From: Flavobacteriaceae bacterium YJPT1-3
Lineage (GTDB): Bacteria; Bacteroidota; Bacteroidia; Flavobacteriales; Flavobacteriaceae
Length of the DNA: 64,000 nt
Direction: 5' to 3'
Assembly: GCA_029866965.1 (NCBI GenBank)
Contig: CP123444.1
Location: 537,501-601,500 of the forward strand
Both the position numbers and the translations under genes were made by a program. Shown here piece after piece: positions 54,945 to 62,494 of the stretch. The stretch's first letter is position 1, and every line of letters starts with the position of its first letter. The notes beneath the pieces are model-generated. The model was not told the origin of the DNA, made no database searches, and was given only the letters and a program-made list of their open reading frames with translations.

Positions 54945-56027
54945 TTACAATACTTTTTCGGTTATCCTCAGCGCGTCCTGCAATACTCCCCGGGCGGTCA
55001 CCGCGGCTCCGGCTCCGGCACCCTGTATGACCAAGGGCAGCTCTCCATAGGAAGTGGCATAGATCTCAAAAATCGCATCAGCCCCTCGGGTTTGACCCAA
55101 AGCCGTATGTTTTGGTTCTTTGACCAATTGCACCTTGAGGGTTCCCTGACGCACATCCAGTTCGCCCACATGACGAAGCACTTCTTCCGGGCCCAATGTT
55201 GATTTGCTCTGATGCAACTCCTGGTCTAATTGCCAGATACTGTGTTTAAACTCCTGCAAGGTGGTCTGACCGTTCAGCGCTTTGGGCACCAAAGACTGCA
55301 CTTCTACTTCCTCCAACTCGCTTTGCAGGCCAAGTTCGCGTGCTAAAATCAATAATTTACGTGCTACATCCTTACCCGATAAATCTTCCCGCGCATCCGG
55401 CTCGGTAAGTCCCAGGGCATCAGCCTCCAAAACGATTTCTGAAAAGGATTTGTCTTCTGAGGAGAACTTATTAAACAAAAAACTGAGCGAGCCGGAAAAA
55501 ACACCTCTGATCTTCTGGATGGATTCCCCGCTCTGATGCAACCGTTGAATGGTATCAATTACTGGGAGGCCGGCACCTACATTAGTTTCATAGAAGTAAC
55601 TCTTGCTGTGCTCGCGCAAAGCGGAACGCAATTTTTTATAGAATTCCAGCGATGCGGTGTTCGCCTTTTTGTTGGCAGATACCCAGTGAAACCCGGCTTC
55701 AATCAGAGGAATATAGTCCTCTATAATTTCATCACTTGCCGTGGCATCGATGGCGATCCAATGGCTCGATTCCTGTTCACTCAATGTATTTCTTGTTCCA
55801 ATGGTATTCGCAAAGGTGATCACCTCTTCCCGGGTGTAAGGCACGCCTTCCTGATCCAGCCTGGAACTCCAGTTGGTTCCTATACCCTGTACATCAAACA
55901 GGGCGCAGGTAGAGTTGCCTATAAAAACCAAACGGAAGGGCGATCTTTCAGGGGCCAACTGTTGCAGTTGCTGAATTAAAGTGCTTCCTACCTGCCCCAC
56001 TCCAAATAATACAAGGTTTACGGGCAT
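54945..56027 (-). CDS. hom: Homoserine dehydrogenase
   Basis: Reduces aspartate semialdehyde to homoserine, the acceptor for MetX, in the cytoplasm. 360 residues, monofunctional, without a fused aspartokinase. The nucleotide-binding VLFGVGQVGSTLIQQL is at the start; the catalytic-region block YFYETNVGAGLPVIDTIQRLHQSGESIQKIRGVFSGSLSFLFNKF and the Asp/Lys region DAREDLSGKDVARKLLILAREL follow. The start overlaps the metX stop by 10 nt, so translation is coupled. Confidence 0.94.
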   Translation of the reverse strand: MPVNLVLFGVGQVGSTLIQQLQQLAPERSPFRLVFIGNSTCALFDVQGIGTNWSSRLDQEGVPYTREEVITFANTIGTRNTLSEQESSHWIAIDATASDEIIEDYIPLIEAGFHWVSANKKANTASLEFYKKLRSALREHSKSYFYETNVGAGLPVIDTIQRLHQSGESIQKIRGVFSGSLSFLFNKFSSEDKSFSEIVLEADALGLTEPDAREDLSGKDVARKLLILARELGLQSELEEVEVQSLVPKALNGQTTLQEFKHSIWQLDQELHQSKSTLGPEEVLRHVGELDVRQGTLKVQLVKEPKHTALGQTRGADAIFEIYATSYGELPLVIQGAGAGAAVTARGVLQDALRITEKVL

Positions 56028-57004
56028 AATACTGGATTGAAAACAGGTGTTAAGGCTTCATTTAACTGATCAAACTCTATCAAAAACGCATCGTGCCCAT
56101 GAATGGATTGAATTTCGTGATAGGTGACGGGTTTCGCCAACTCTTTTAGGGTTTCATAGGTATGCTGAATCTCGTTGGCCAGAAAAAACTGATCTGTATC
56201 TACACTAACCAAATGCAGGGTTCCTGTGATTGGAGCCACAACTTCTTCAAAGGAGCGTCCATCCTGGGTGATATCGGTAGTGGTCAACAAGTGATTCATC
56301 AATTTATAAGAAGCCAGTTGAAAGCGTTCTTCTAAGCGTCTTCCATGATGTAACAGCCAACTTTCAATGTTGAATATGCCTAGTTCCCGGTTGATGGTGC
56401 GATGAAATTTCTTTTTGAAGGATGCTGCGGTCCGGTAAAAGGTCATGGCGTGCATACGTGCATCAGCGATGGGTCGACTGGAATTGTTGAGCAATTGATC
56501 CTGAATCAGGCAATTGGCCAACAGCCAATCAGTCGCTTTCCAGTCGGTCGCTACCGGAATGATATGCTCGATCAATTCCGGGCGAATGGCGGCTAGTTCC
56601 CAAACCAGGTTCCCGCCCAGGCTACCTCCAATAGCAGCATACAGTCGCTTTATCTCCAGCTGCTCCAACAACTTACACTGCAGCAACGCGATATCGCGTA
56701 CAGCGAATGATTTGTAATTATGAATCAAATGTTCCGACTTCCCATCGTGTCCATTTCCGGGAATGTCCATAGCCAATACGGTAAAATACTTCGTATCGAT
56801 CACCCGATCAGGCCCGATCAGGGCATTCCACCAGCCCCGATCACCGGAAACCTGTGAATTGCCCGTCAGGGCATGATTGACCAAAACTACTGGCGCACTC
56901 CCCAGTGGAGGACCGAACAGTCGATAGGTCAACTCAAAATCTCGAGTCGTCCCGCTCAGCGTTCTGAATTGTGGTATGGATGCCGTGTGTAACATAACTA
57001 TCAA
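56018..57004 (-). CDS. metX: Homoserine O-acetyltransferase
   Basis: Alpha/beta-hydrolase-fold enzyme making O-acetylhomoserine for MetY. 328 residues from MIVMLHTASIPQF (a second Met is 3 codons in). Seen are VVLVNHALTGNSQVSG (oxyanion hole), AAIGGSLGGNLVWEL (nucleophile Ser in GGSLGG), and HGHDAFLIEFD (catalytic His). Succinyl- versus acetyl-specificity was not decided by residues, but the acetyl form fits the O-acetylhomoserine enzyme next door. It is in the operon metY-metX-hom. Confidence 0.93.
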   Translation of the reverse strand: MIVMLHTASIPQFRTLSGTTRDFELTYRLFGPPLGSAPVVLVNHALTGNSQVSGDRGWWNALIGPDRVIDTKYFTVLAMDIPGNGHDGKSEHLIHNYKSFAVRDIALLQCKLLEQLEIKRLYAAIGGSLGGNLVWELAAIRPELIEHIIPVATDWKATDWLLANCLIQDQLLNNSSRPIADARMHAMTFYRTAASFKKKFHRTINRELGIFNIESWLLHHGRRLEERFQLASYKLMNHLLTTTDITQDGRSFEEVVAPITGTLHLVSVDTDQFFLANEIQHTYETLKELAKPVTYHEIQSIHGHDAFLIEFDQLNEALTPVFNPVLCP

Positions 57005-57087
57005 GATTGTAGAAGTTTCCTGCTCCCGTTCAGCCTCTCAAAGCAGCAGCCGGGAACAGGGACTTCAAAAATTATCAATGCATGGTC

Positions 57088-58380
57088 TTAGACCAAGACG
57101 CGTTTATCAATTTTGGCGAAGGCTTCTTTTAAATCAGCCTTGAGATCGGCGAGATCTTCCAGACCCACCGAGAGGCGGATCAGATCTTTGGTCACACCTG
57201 TCGACTCCTGCGCTTGATCGTCCAATTGCTGATGGGTAGTGCTGGCCGGATGGATAATGAGCGATTTGGTGTCTCCAATATTGGCTAGCAGGGAAAACAC
57301 TTTGGTTTCATCGGCAATGGTTTTTGCACTTTCAAAACCGCCCTTGACGCCAAAAGTGACGATTCCGCTTTGCCCTTGAGGCAGGTATTGATCCGCCAGC
57401 GCTTTATACGGACTCGAATCCAGTCCCGGATAGTTCACCCAGTTGACTTCCTCTTGTTGCTGTAGCCATTGAGCCAGGGCTAGGGCATTCTCACTGTGCT
57501 TTTTGATACGAATCTCCAGCGTTTCCAGTCCCTGTAGAATCTGGAAGGCGTTAAACGGACTCAAGGCAGCCCCATGGTCACGCAGTCCTTCGATACGGAC
57601 CTTGGCGATAAAGGCGGCCTCTTCCAAGGCTTCGTGATAGACCAGTCCGTGATAACCCGGAGATGGTTCGGTAAATTCCGGAAATTTCCCATTGGCCCAA
57701 TCAAAAGTTCCAGCATCAATGATCACGCCACCCAGTGCCGTTCCGTTCCCGTTGATGTATTTGGTCAGGGAGTGTATGACGATATTGGCTCCGTGTTCGA
57801 TAGGATTCAGTAAGGCTGGAGTGGCCACTGTATTGTCGACAATTAAGGGCACTTTGTGCGCTTTCGCGAAAGCGGATATTCCCTGAATATCGAGCACATC
57901 CAGTTTAGGATTACCCAGCGATTCAATAAAGAAAGCACGGGTATTCTCTTGAGCTGCCTTCTGGAAATTCTCCGGATCTGAAGGATCGACAAAGGTGGTC
58001 GTGATCCCAAACCTCGGGAGGGTTACACTCAATAAATTCCAGGTGCCGCCGTACAGGCTACTCGAGGCTACGATATGATCTCCGGCCTTGAGCAGGGTCA
58101 GCAATGCTGTATTGATCGCTGCCGTTCCAGAGGCTGTGACCACCGCGGCGATCCCCCCTTCTAAGGCCGCGAGCCGTTGCTCCAGCACATCATTAGTCGG
58201 ATTATTTATCCGCGTATAGATAAAGCCCGGCTCGGTGAGATTGAACAAATTGGCCGCATGATCGGCATCGTTGAACACATAAGAGGTGGATTGGTAGATG
58301 GGAACTGCGCGTGTACCTCCGTGTTGTGTGGTGTCGTGACCGGCATGTAGTGCCTTGGTCGCAAATTTTGAATGACTCAT
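57088..58380 (-). CDS. metY: O-acetylhomoserine aminocarboxypropyltransferase (sulfhydrylase)
   Basis: PLP enzyme making homocysteine from O-acetylhomoserine and sulfide. 430 residues, in the Cys/Met-metabolism PLP family. Blocks: QSTSYVFNDADHAANLFNLTEPGFIYTRINNPTND, ASGTAAINTAL, SSLYGGTWNLLSVTLPRFGI, and the Schiff-base lysine in HSLTKYINGNGT. The first gene of the operon that goes on to metX, hom, osmC and Rrf2; a SAM-I riboswitch is 123 nt upstream. One palindrome copy (57859-57874) codes AFAKA. Confidence 0.95.
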   Translation of the reverse strand: MSHSKFATKALHAGHDTTQHGGTRAVPIYQSTSYVFNDADHAANLFNLTEPGFIYTRINNPTNDVLEQRLAALEGGIAAVVTASGTAAINTALLTLLKAGDHIVASSSLYGGTWNLLSVTLPRFGITTTFVDPSDPENFQKAAQENTRAFFIESLGNPKLDVLDIQGISAFAKAHKVPLIVDNTVATPALLNPIEHGANIVIHSLTKYINGNGTALGGVIIDAGTFDWANGKFPEFTEPSPGYHGLVYHEALEEAAFIAKVRIEGLRDHGAALSPFNAFQILQGLETLEIRIKKHSENALALAQWLQQQEEVNWVNYPGLDSSPYKALADQYLPQGQSGIVTFGVKGGFESAKTIADETKVFSLLANIGDTKSLIIHPASTTHQQLDDQAQESTGVTKDLIRLSVGLEDLADLKADLKEAFAKIDKRVLV

Positions 58381-58466
58381 TTTTCTTTTGTTTTTGAGTT
58401 TAACTTAGATTAAAACCAAAAGCAGCTCCGTATGCGGAACAAGAAAAACGTTAAAAAGAAATAATA

Positions 58467-58498
58467 GGAAAAGTAAGTACCCCGTAGGGGATTTACTT
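58467..58498 (-). terminator. Candidate attenuator after the metY SAM-I riboswitch
   Basis: On the minus strand AAGTAA-AT-CCCC-TAC-GGGG-TAC-TTACTT is followed by a short U-run (TTCC). It lies directly after the aptamer (58503) and before metY, as expected for transcriptional control. A second small hairpin TCCG-CATA-CGGA is at 58427-58438. Confidence 0.5.
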
Positions 58499-58502
58499 GT
58501 TC

Positions 58503-58621
58503 GTTATCTATCTGTACGCTCTGGAAATGAGCAGTTCGTACAGCAGAATGTAGCACCTTCTTCCTAAGTGAAAGGGTTGCTAAGGCGTCAACGGGTCTGT
58601 CCCTCGGCCTTTCTTGATAAC
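58503..58621 (-). promoter_or_regulatory. SAM-I (S-box) riboswitch of the metY operon
   Basis: The minus strand reads GTTATCAAGAAAGGCCGAGGG, then ACAGACCCGTTGACGCC, TTAGCAACCC, AAGGTGCTACATTC and ends GATAGATAAC. P1 GTTATC/GATAAC closes the aptamer. It shares the core with the metH copy but differs in P3 and P4 loops. It should repress metY, metX and hom when SAM is high. Confidence 0.93.
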
Positions 58622-58650
58622 ATTTTCAGTATGCTTCTGAACGTGAATGA

Positions 58651-58683
58651 CAAATATTGCGATACAAAAAGCACATATCCAAA
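58651..58683 (-). promoter_or_regulatory. metY operon promoter
   Basis: TTTG (58680-58683), a 21-nt spacer and AATATTTG (58651-58658, 7 of 8 to TAnnTTTG), about 30 nt upstream of the riboswitch. A palindrome CTACTTAATAAGTAG (58711-58725) about 30 bp further upstream may be a regulator site. Confidence 0.6.
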
Positions 58684-58796
58684 GGATTGAGTGTTAAATT
58701 TTACAAAATCCTACTTAATAAGTAGAAATTAGAGGGAAGAACAGCAATGAACCCTTGTCATTTCTCCATTTTGTCAATTCCTTAACGCCCTCCGGC

Positions 58797-58826
58797 TTTG
58801 GCAGTCCAAAGTTTTTTCTATTTTTG
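58797..58826 (+). promoter_or_regulatory. metK promoter
   Basis: TTTG (58797-58800), an 18-nt spacer and a perfect TATTTTTG (58819-58826). Transcription would start about 58832, at the very start of the SAM-II-like aptamer. Confidence 0.7.
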
Positions 58827-58834
58827 CCACCGAA

Positions 58835-58905
58835 TCACAGAGGACAGATTTGACTGATTGCAACCTCTCGTCAGATCCTTGACGTTAAAAATGCTAAAGC
58901 AGTGC
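58835..58905 (+). promoter_or_regulatory. SAM-II-type riboswitch of metK
   Basis: An H-type pseudoknot is visible. P1: AGAGG (58839-58843) pairs with CCTCT (58864-58868). Its loop holds GATTTGACTGATTGCAA. P2 is made by ACTG (58853-58856) with CAGT (58900-58903) and GCA (58860-58862) with TGC (58892-58894); between these lies TAAAG (58895-58899), the ligand-contacting stretch of SAM-II. An extra hairpin CGTCA/TGACG (58869-58884) is inserted between P1 and the P2 strand. SAM-II is known from Alphaproteobacteria and Bacteroidota. Confidence 0.85.
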
Positions 58906-58974
58906 GTAGTTCGCTACCGCGTGTAATTCCCACGGCTGTTTCTCGTCAAATCACACTCTATTGAATAAGAAGCT

Positions 58975-60228
58975 ATGCCCTATTTATTTACTTCAGAAAG
59001 TGTCTCTGAAGGACATCCGGATAAAGTTGCCGATCAGATCAGTGACGCCTTACTCGATAATTTTTTAGCCTTTGACCCGGAGTCGAAGGTCGCCTGCGAG
59101 ACCCTGGTCACTACCGGACAGGTAGTTTTAGCCGGGGAGGTGAAGTCGGGTACCTATCTCGACGTACAGCAAATTGCCCGCGATGTCATCAATGATATCG
59201 GCTATACCAAAGGTGCCTATCAATTCAGCGGAGATTCCTGCGGAGTCATTTCCTTGATTCACGAGCAATCGCAGGATATCAATCAAGGGGTAGACCGGGC
59301 TAATAAAGAAGATCAAGGGGCCGGGGATCAGGGAATGATGTTTGGCTATGCCACCGACGAAACGGAGAACTTTATGCCTTTGGGCATTGATATTTCCCAT
59401 CGTCTTTTGATTGAACTGGCTCAACTGCGTCGAGAAAACATGGAAATCACCTACCTCCGTCCCGATGCCAAAGCACAAGTGACCATTGAATACAGTGATG
59501 ACAATGTTCCTCAGCGTATTGTGGCTATCGTGATCTCTACCCAGCACGATCCCTTTGACGAAGACGAGGCGATGTTGAAAAAAATCAAGGAAGATCTGAT
59601 TGGGATCTTAATTCCAAGAGTGATCAGTAAACTTCCCGAAAATCAAGCTCGACTTTTTAATGATAAGATTACCTATCACATCAATCCCACCGGAAAGTTT
59701 GTGATTGGAGGACCTCATGGGGATACCGGACTGACCGGAAGAAAAATCATTGTGGACACCTATGGAGGTAAAGGCGCTCATGGTGGTGGCGCATTCTCCG
59801 GGAAAGACCCCAGCAAGGTAGACCGAAGTGCGGCTTACGCTGCTCGTCATATTGCCAAAAATCTAGTGGCTTCCGGCGTAGCCAGCGAGCTCCTGGTACA
59901 GGTATCCTATGCGATTGGAGTAGTTGAGCCTACTTCCATATATGTAGATACTTTTGGAACTTCGAATGTGGATCTAAATGACGGAGCCATTGCTGAGAAA
60001 GTAAAAGAGCTGTTCGATCTTCGGCCTGCTGCCATCGAGCAGCGTCTGAAACTTCGCAATCCCATCTATCGAGAAACCTCGGCTTACGGACACATGGGTA
60101 AAGAAAGCAGGACAGTAACTAAGATATTCGAAAGCCCTTACTCCGGTAAAGTCAAAAAAGAAGTCGAATTATTTACCTGGGAAAAACTAGATTATGTAGA
60201 TCAGATCAAAAAGGCATTTGATCTCTAA
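58975..60228 (+). CDS. metK: S-adenosylmethionine synthetase
   Basis: Makes SAM from methionine and ATP in the cytoplasm. 417 residues, standard length. Visible motifs: [22 protein letters not shown] (ATP-binding start), [39 protein letters not shown] (signature hexapeptide region), [21 protein letters not shown] and [32 protein letters not shown]. It is divergent from the metY operon, and SAM made here is the ligand for all three riboswitches around it. Confidence 0.98.
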   Translation: MPYLFTSESVSEGHPDKVADQISDALLDNFLAFDPESKVACETLVTTGQVVLAGEVKSGTYLDVQQIARDVINDIGYTKGAYQFSGDSCGVISLIHEQSQDINQGVDRANKEDQGAGDQGMMFGYATDETENFMPLGIDISHRLLIELAQLRRENMEITYLRPDAKAQVTIEYSDDNVPQRIVAIVISTQHDPFDEDEAMLKKIKEDLIGILIPRVISKLPENQARLFNDKITYHINPTGKFVIGGPHGDTGLTGRKIIVDTYGGKGAHGGGAFSGKDPSKVDRSAAYAARHIAKNLVASGVASELLVQVSYAIGVVEPTSIYVDTFGTSNVDLNDGAIAEKVKELFDLRPAAIEQRLKLRNPIYRETSAYGHMGKESRTVTKIFESPYSGKVKKEVELFTWEKLDYVDQIKKAFDL

Positions 60229-60249
60229 CTCCGCTTCTGAAATTTTATA

Positions 60250-60879
60250 TTATTCTGTCAGCGCTTTCTTCTTCATCATTTTCTTATATCGATAATCCAA
60301 AATAAAATGGATTACGAAAAGTAAGATGAAGAGCCCTCTAGAGAGGACTACTGACGTAGTTGCTAAAAGGGCTGCGGCCAACCAGATAATTACCACCGCC
60401 AGTCCCCGCCATTGTTGCCATCGGTATTCGGATTTATAAAATCCTGTACTCCCCAAGCCTTCGCGATAGACCAATCGAATGAAGAAAAAGTACAAGACAC
60501 CAATGACCACGAGATTCAAGCAGTAAAAAATGAAGGGTCCTGAAAAGTTGAAGAAATTGACATAGAAGGCCGTCGAGAATGGCAGTAAGACGACAAAGAG
60601 TAGCATAAAGATATTCAGCCAGAGCAATTGGCTAGAGACCTCCTTCACGTAGCGAAATATGCGCATATGGGATACCCAGTACATGGCCAAGACCAAAAAA
60701 CTCACGAGTAGGCCGATAAATCCTGGTATTCGATTCGCTAATACCTGACTGAAGCCTTGTTCGCGATACTCAGCAACCGAAGGAATGTCGATCTCCAGGA
60801 CCAATAGGGTCATGGCAATAGAAAAAACAGCATCACTAAAGGAGGAAACCCGGTCTTTACTGAACGTAATTTTTGCCAT
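60250..60879 (-). CDS. TMEM175-family potassium channel-like protein
   Basis: The product has 209 residues. The N-terminal motif RVSSFSDAVFSIAMTLLVLEIDIPS is the RxxxFSD signature of TMEM175 (DUF1211), where Leu/Ile of the first helix form the ion filter. Six hydrophobic segments follow, a last one before the basic tail KKMMKKKAL. It should be a potassium-selective channel in the inner membrane. It is convergent with metK, with only 21 nt between stops and no clear terminator. Confidence 0.85.
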   Translation of the reverse strand: MAKITFSKDRVSSFSDAVFSIAMTLLVLEIDIPSVAEYREQGFSQVLANRIPGFIGLLVSFLVLAMYWVSHMRIFRYVKEVSSQLLWLNIFMLLFVVLLPFSTAFYVNFFNFSGPFIFYCLNLVVIGVLYFFFIRLVYREGLGSTGFYKSEYRWQQWRGLAVVIIWLAAALLATTSVVLSRGLFILLFVIHFILDYRYKKMMKKKALTE

Positions 60880-60915
60880 GATTAAATATAAAGCAATTTT
60901 TAAGGAAGCAATATG

Positions 60916-60923
60916 TAATTTTG
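60916..60923 (+). promoter_or_regulatory. -7 element of the DinB-like gene
   Basis: TAATTTTG matches TAnnTTTG, ending 16 nt before the ATG at 60940. No -33 was recognised. Confidence 0.4.
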
Positions 60924-60939
60924 GTTTATCGATTTTGGC

Positions 60940-61488
60940 ATGAGCTATCTACCTTCCATCAAGAAACAATTTCAATATTACAAATCGCTGGGCGAACGCA
61001 CCTTTGAGCAATTGAGTGAGGAGGAATTGTTTTGGAGCCCTGGCCCGCACAACAACAGTATTGCAGCTATGGTCAAACATTTATCGGGCAATATGAAATC
61101 CCGCTGGACTCATTTCTTGACCGAAGACGGTGAAAAAGAATGGCGCAGGCGTGATGAAGAATTCGTGGTAGATTTTCAGCATGCTACCGACTTAAGAGCG
61201 CTTTGGGAAGACGGTTGGGCTACACTAATGCAGGCGCTGGATGAACTTACCGAGGAGCATTTGGAACAAGTGATTTACATCCGCAATATGGGGCACACGG
61301 TAACCGAAGCAATAAATAGACAACTGGCCCACTATGCCTATCATGTTGGACAGATCGTATACCTTGGAATCTTGCTGCGGGGGGAAGCATGGCAGTCATT
61401 GAGCATCCCCAGAGGAGCATCTGATTCGTATAACCAAACTCGATTTTCAAAACCCAAACGCCGTCAGCATTTTACAGACGATCTTTAA
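60940..61488 (+). CDS. DUF1572/DinB-like protein
   Basis: The product has 182 residues. The start SYLPSIKKQFQYYKSLGERTFEQLSEEELFWSPGPHNNSIAAMVKHLSGNMKSRWTHFLTEDGEKEWRRRDEEF is typical of DUF1572, a DinB four-helix family. The His in MVKHLSGN and the pair HYAYHVGQI lie where DinB-like proteins bind a metal. Likely a metal- and thiol-dependent transferase; substrate unknown. It is followed 9 nt later by the GhrA-like gene. Confidence 0.86.
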   Translation: MSYLPSIKKQFQYYKSLGERTFEQLSEEELFWSPGPHNNSIAAMVKHLSGNMKSRWTHFLTEDGEKEWRRRDEEFVVDFQHATDLRALWEDGWATLMQALDELTEEHLEQVIYIRNMGHTVTEAINRQLAHYAYHVGQIVYLGILLRGEAWQSLSIPRGASDSYNQTRFSKPKRRQHFTDDL

Positions 61489-61497
61489 TTATTTACT

Positions 61498-62424
61498 ATG
61501 GCCATTGTACTGCTACGAGGAGATCAAAACTATGAACCCTGGATGAAAAGCTTTCGCGAAAGCTTTCCTGAACTACCCGTCTACACACCAGACCAGGTCA
61601 CGGATCCTAAAAGCATCCGCATGGCGTGGACCTGGAAGGCACCCAGGGGCAGTTATGCGCAATATCCCAATCTGGAGGTCATTGGTTCTCTTGGAGCCGG
61701 GGTGGATCATCTATTTGACGACCCATCGCTTCCGGGAAAAGTAATCCTGACGCGAGTGGTCGATCCCTATCTCACTGGAGATATGGCCGAATTTGTTTTG
61801 GCCCTGTGCCTGAATGCGATCAAAAACCTCAACACCTACCATCATTTCCAAGAACAGCAGTTGTGGAAAGAACTGCCTTACCGAAGATGCAATCAAGTAA
61901 AGGTCGGCATTCTCGGCCTGGGCACTTTAGGGCAAGCCACCGGGCAATTGCTCCATCAGCTCGGATTTCAGGTCATGGGTTGGTCTAAGTCGAAGAAAGC
62001 GGTGGAGGGCATTCAAAGTTTTGCAGCTGATGAATTAGAGGCCATGCTGGCCCAGTCGGCGATCTTGATCTGTTTGCTGCCCCTCACCTCCGAAACCCAA
62101 GGTGTGCTGAATGCTTCTCTTTTTGCCAAACTTCCTCGTGCCGCTCACCTGATCAATGTGGGCCGCGGTGGCCACCTGCAGGAGGACGATCTTATCCCGG
62201 CCCTGAAATCGGGCCAATTGAGCGGAGCCAGTCTAGACGTGGTCAGCCAGGAACCCTTACCGCAGGAACACCCTTTTTGGTCGCATCCTAAAATCCATCT
62301 GACCCCGCATATCGCCAGTGTAAGCGCACCTTCATCGGTGGTGAGTCAACTGGCAGAAAACTACGAGCGCTTTATACAAGGCGAGCCGCTTAAAAATCAG
62401 GTTTCTCGGGAGGATGGGTATTAA
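61498..62424 (+). CDS. D-2-hydroxyacid dehydrogenase, GhrA-like
   Basis: The product has 308 residues, reducing glyoxylate/hydroxypyruvate or similar 2-oxoacids with NAD(P)H. The NAD-binding motif is VGILGLGTLGQATGQLL. Substrate and catalytic residues are SLGAGVDHL (N-terminal), LINVGRGGHLQEDDLI (Arg), DVVSQEPLPQEHPFW (Glu) and TPHIASVSAPSS (His). The GhrA clade is inferred from overall pattern, with glyoxylate/hydroxypyruvate as likeliest substrates. A palindrome copy (61549-61564) codes SFRES near the N-terminus. Confidence 0.88.
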   Translation: MAIVLLRGDQNYEPWMKSFRESFPELPVYTPDQVTDPKSIRMAWTWKAPRGSYAQYPNLEVIGSLGAGVDHLFDDPSLPGKVILTRVVDPYLTGDMAEFVLALCLNAIKNLNTYHHFQEQQLWKELPYRRCNQVKVGILGLGTLGQATGQLLHQLGFQVMGWSKSKKAVEGIQSFAADELEAMLAQSAILICLLPLTSETQGVLNASLFAKLPRAAHLINVGRGGHLQEDDLIPALKSGQLSGASLDVVSQEPLPQEHPFWSHPKIHLTPHIASVSAPSSVVSQLAENYERFIQGEPLKNQVSREDGY

Positions 62425-62494
62425 TTTGCTTGAAAAAATGAAAATTTTACTATTTTAACCGCGAACGGGCAATATTCCCCATCAGATTATATAC

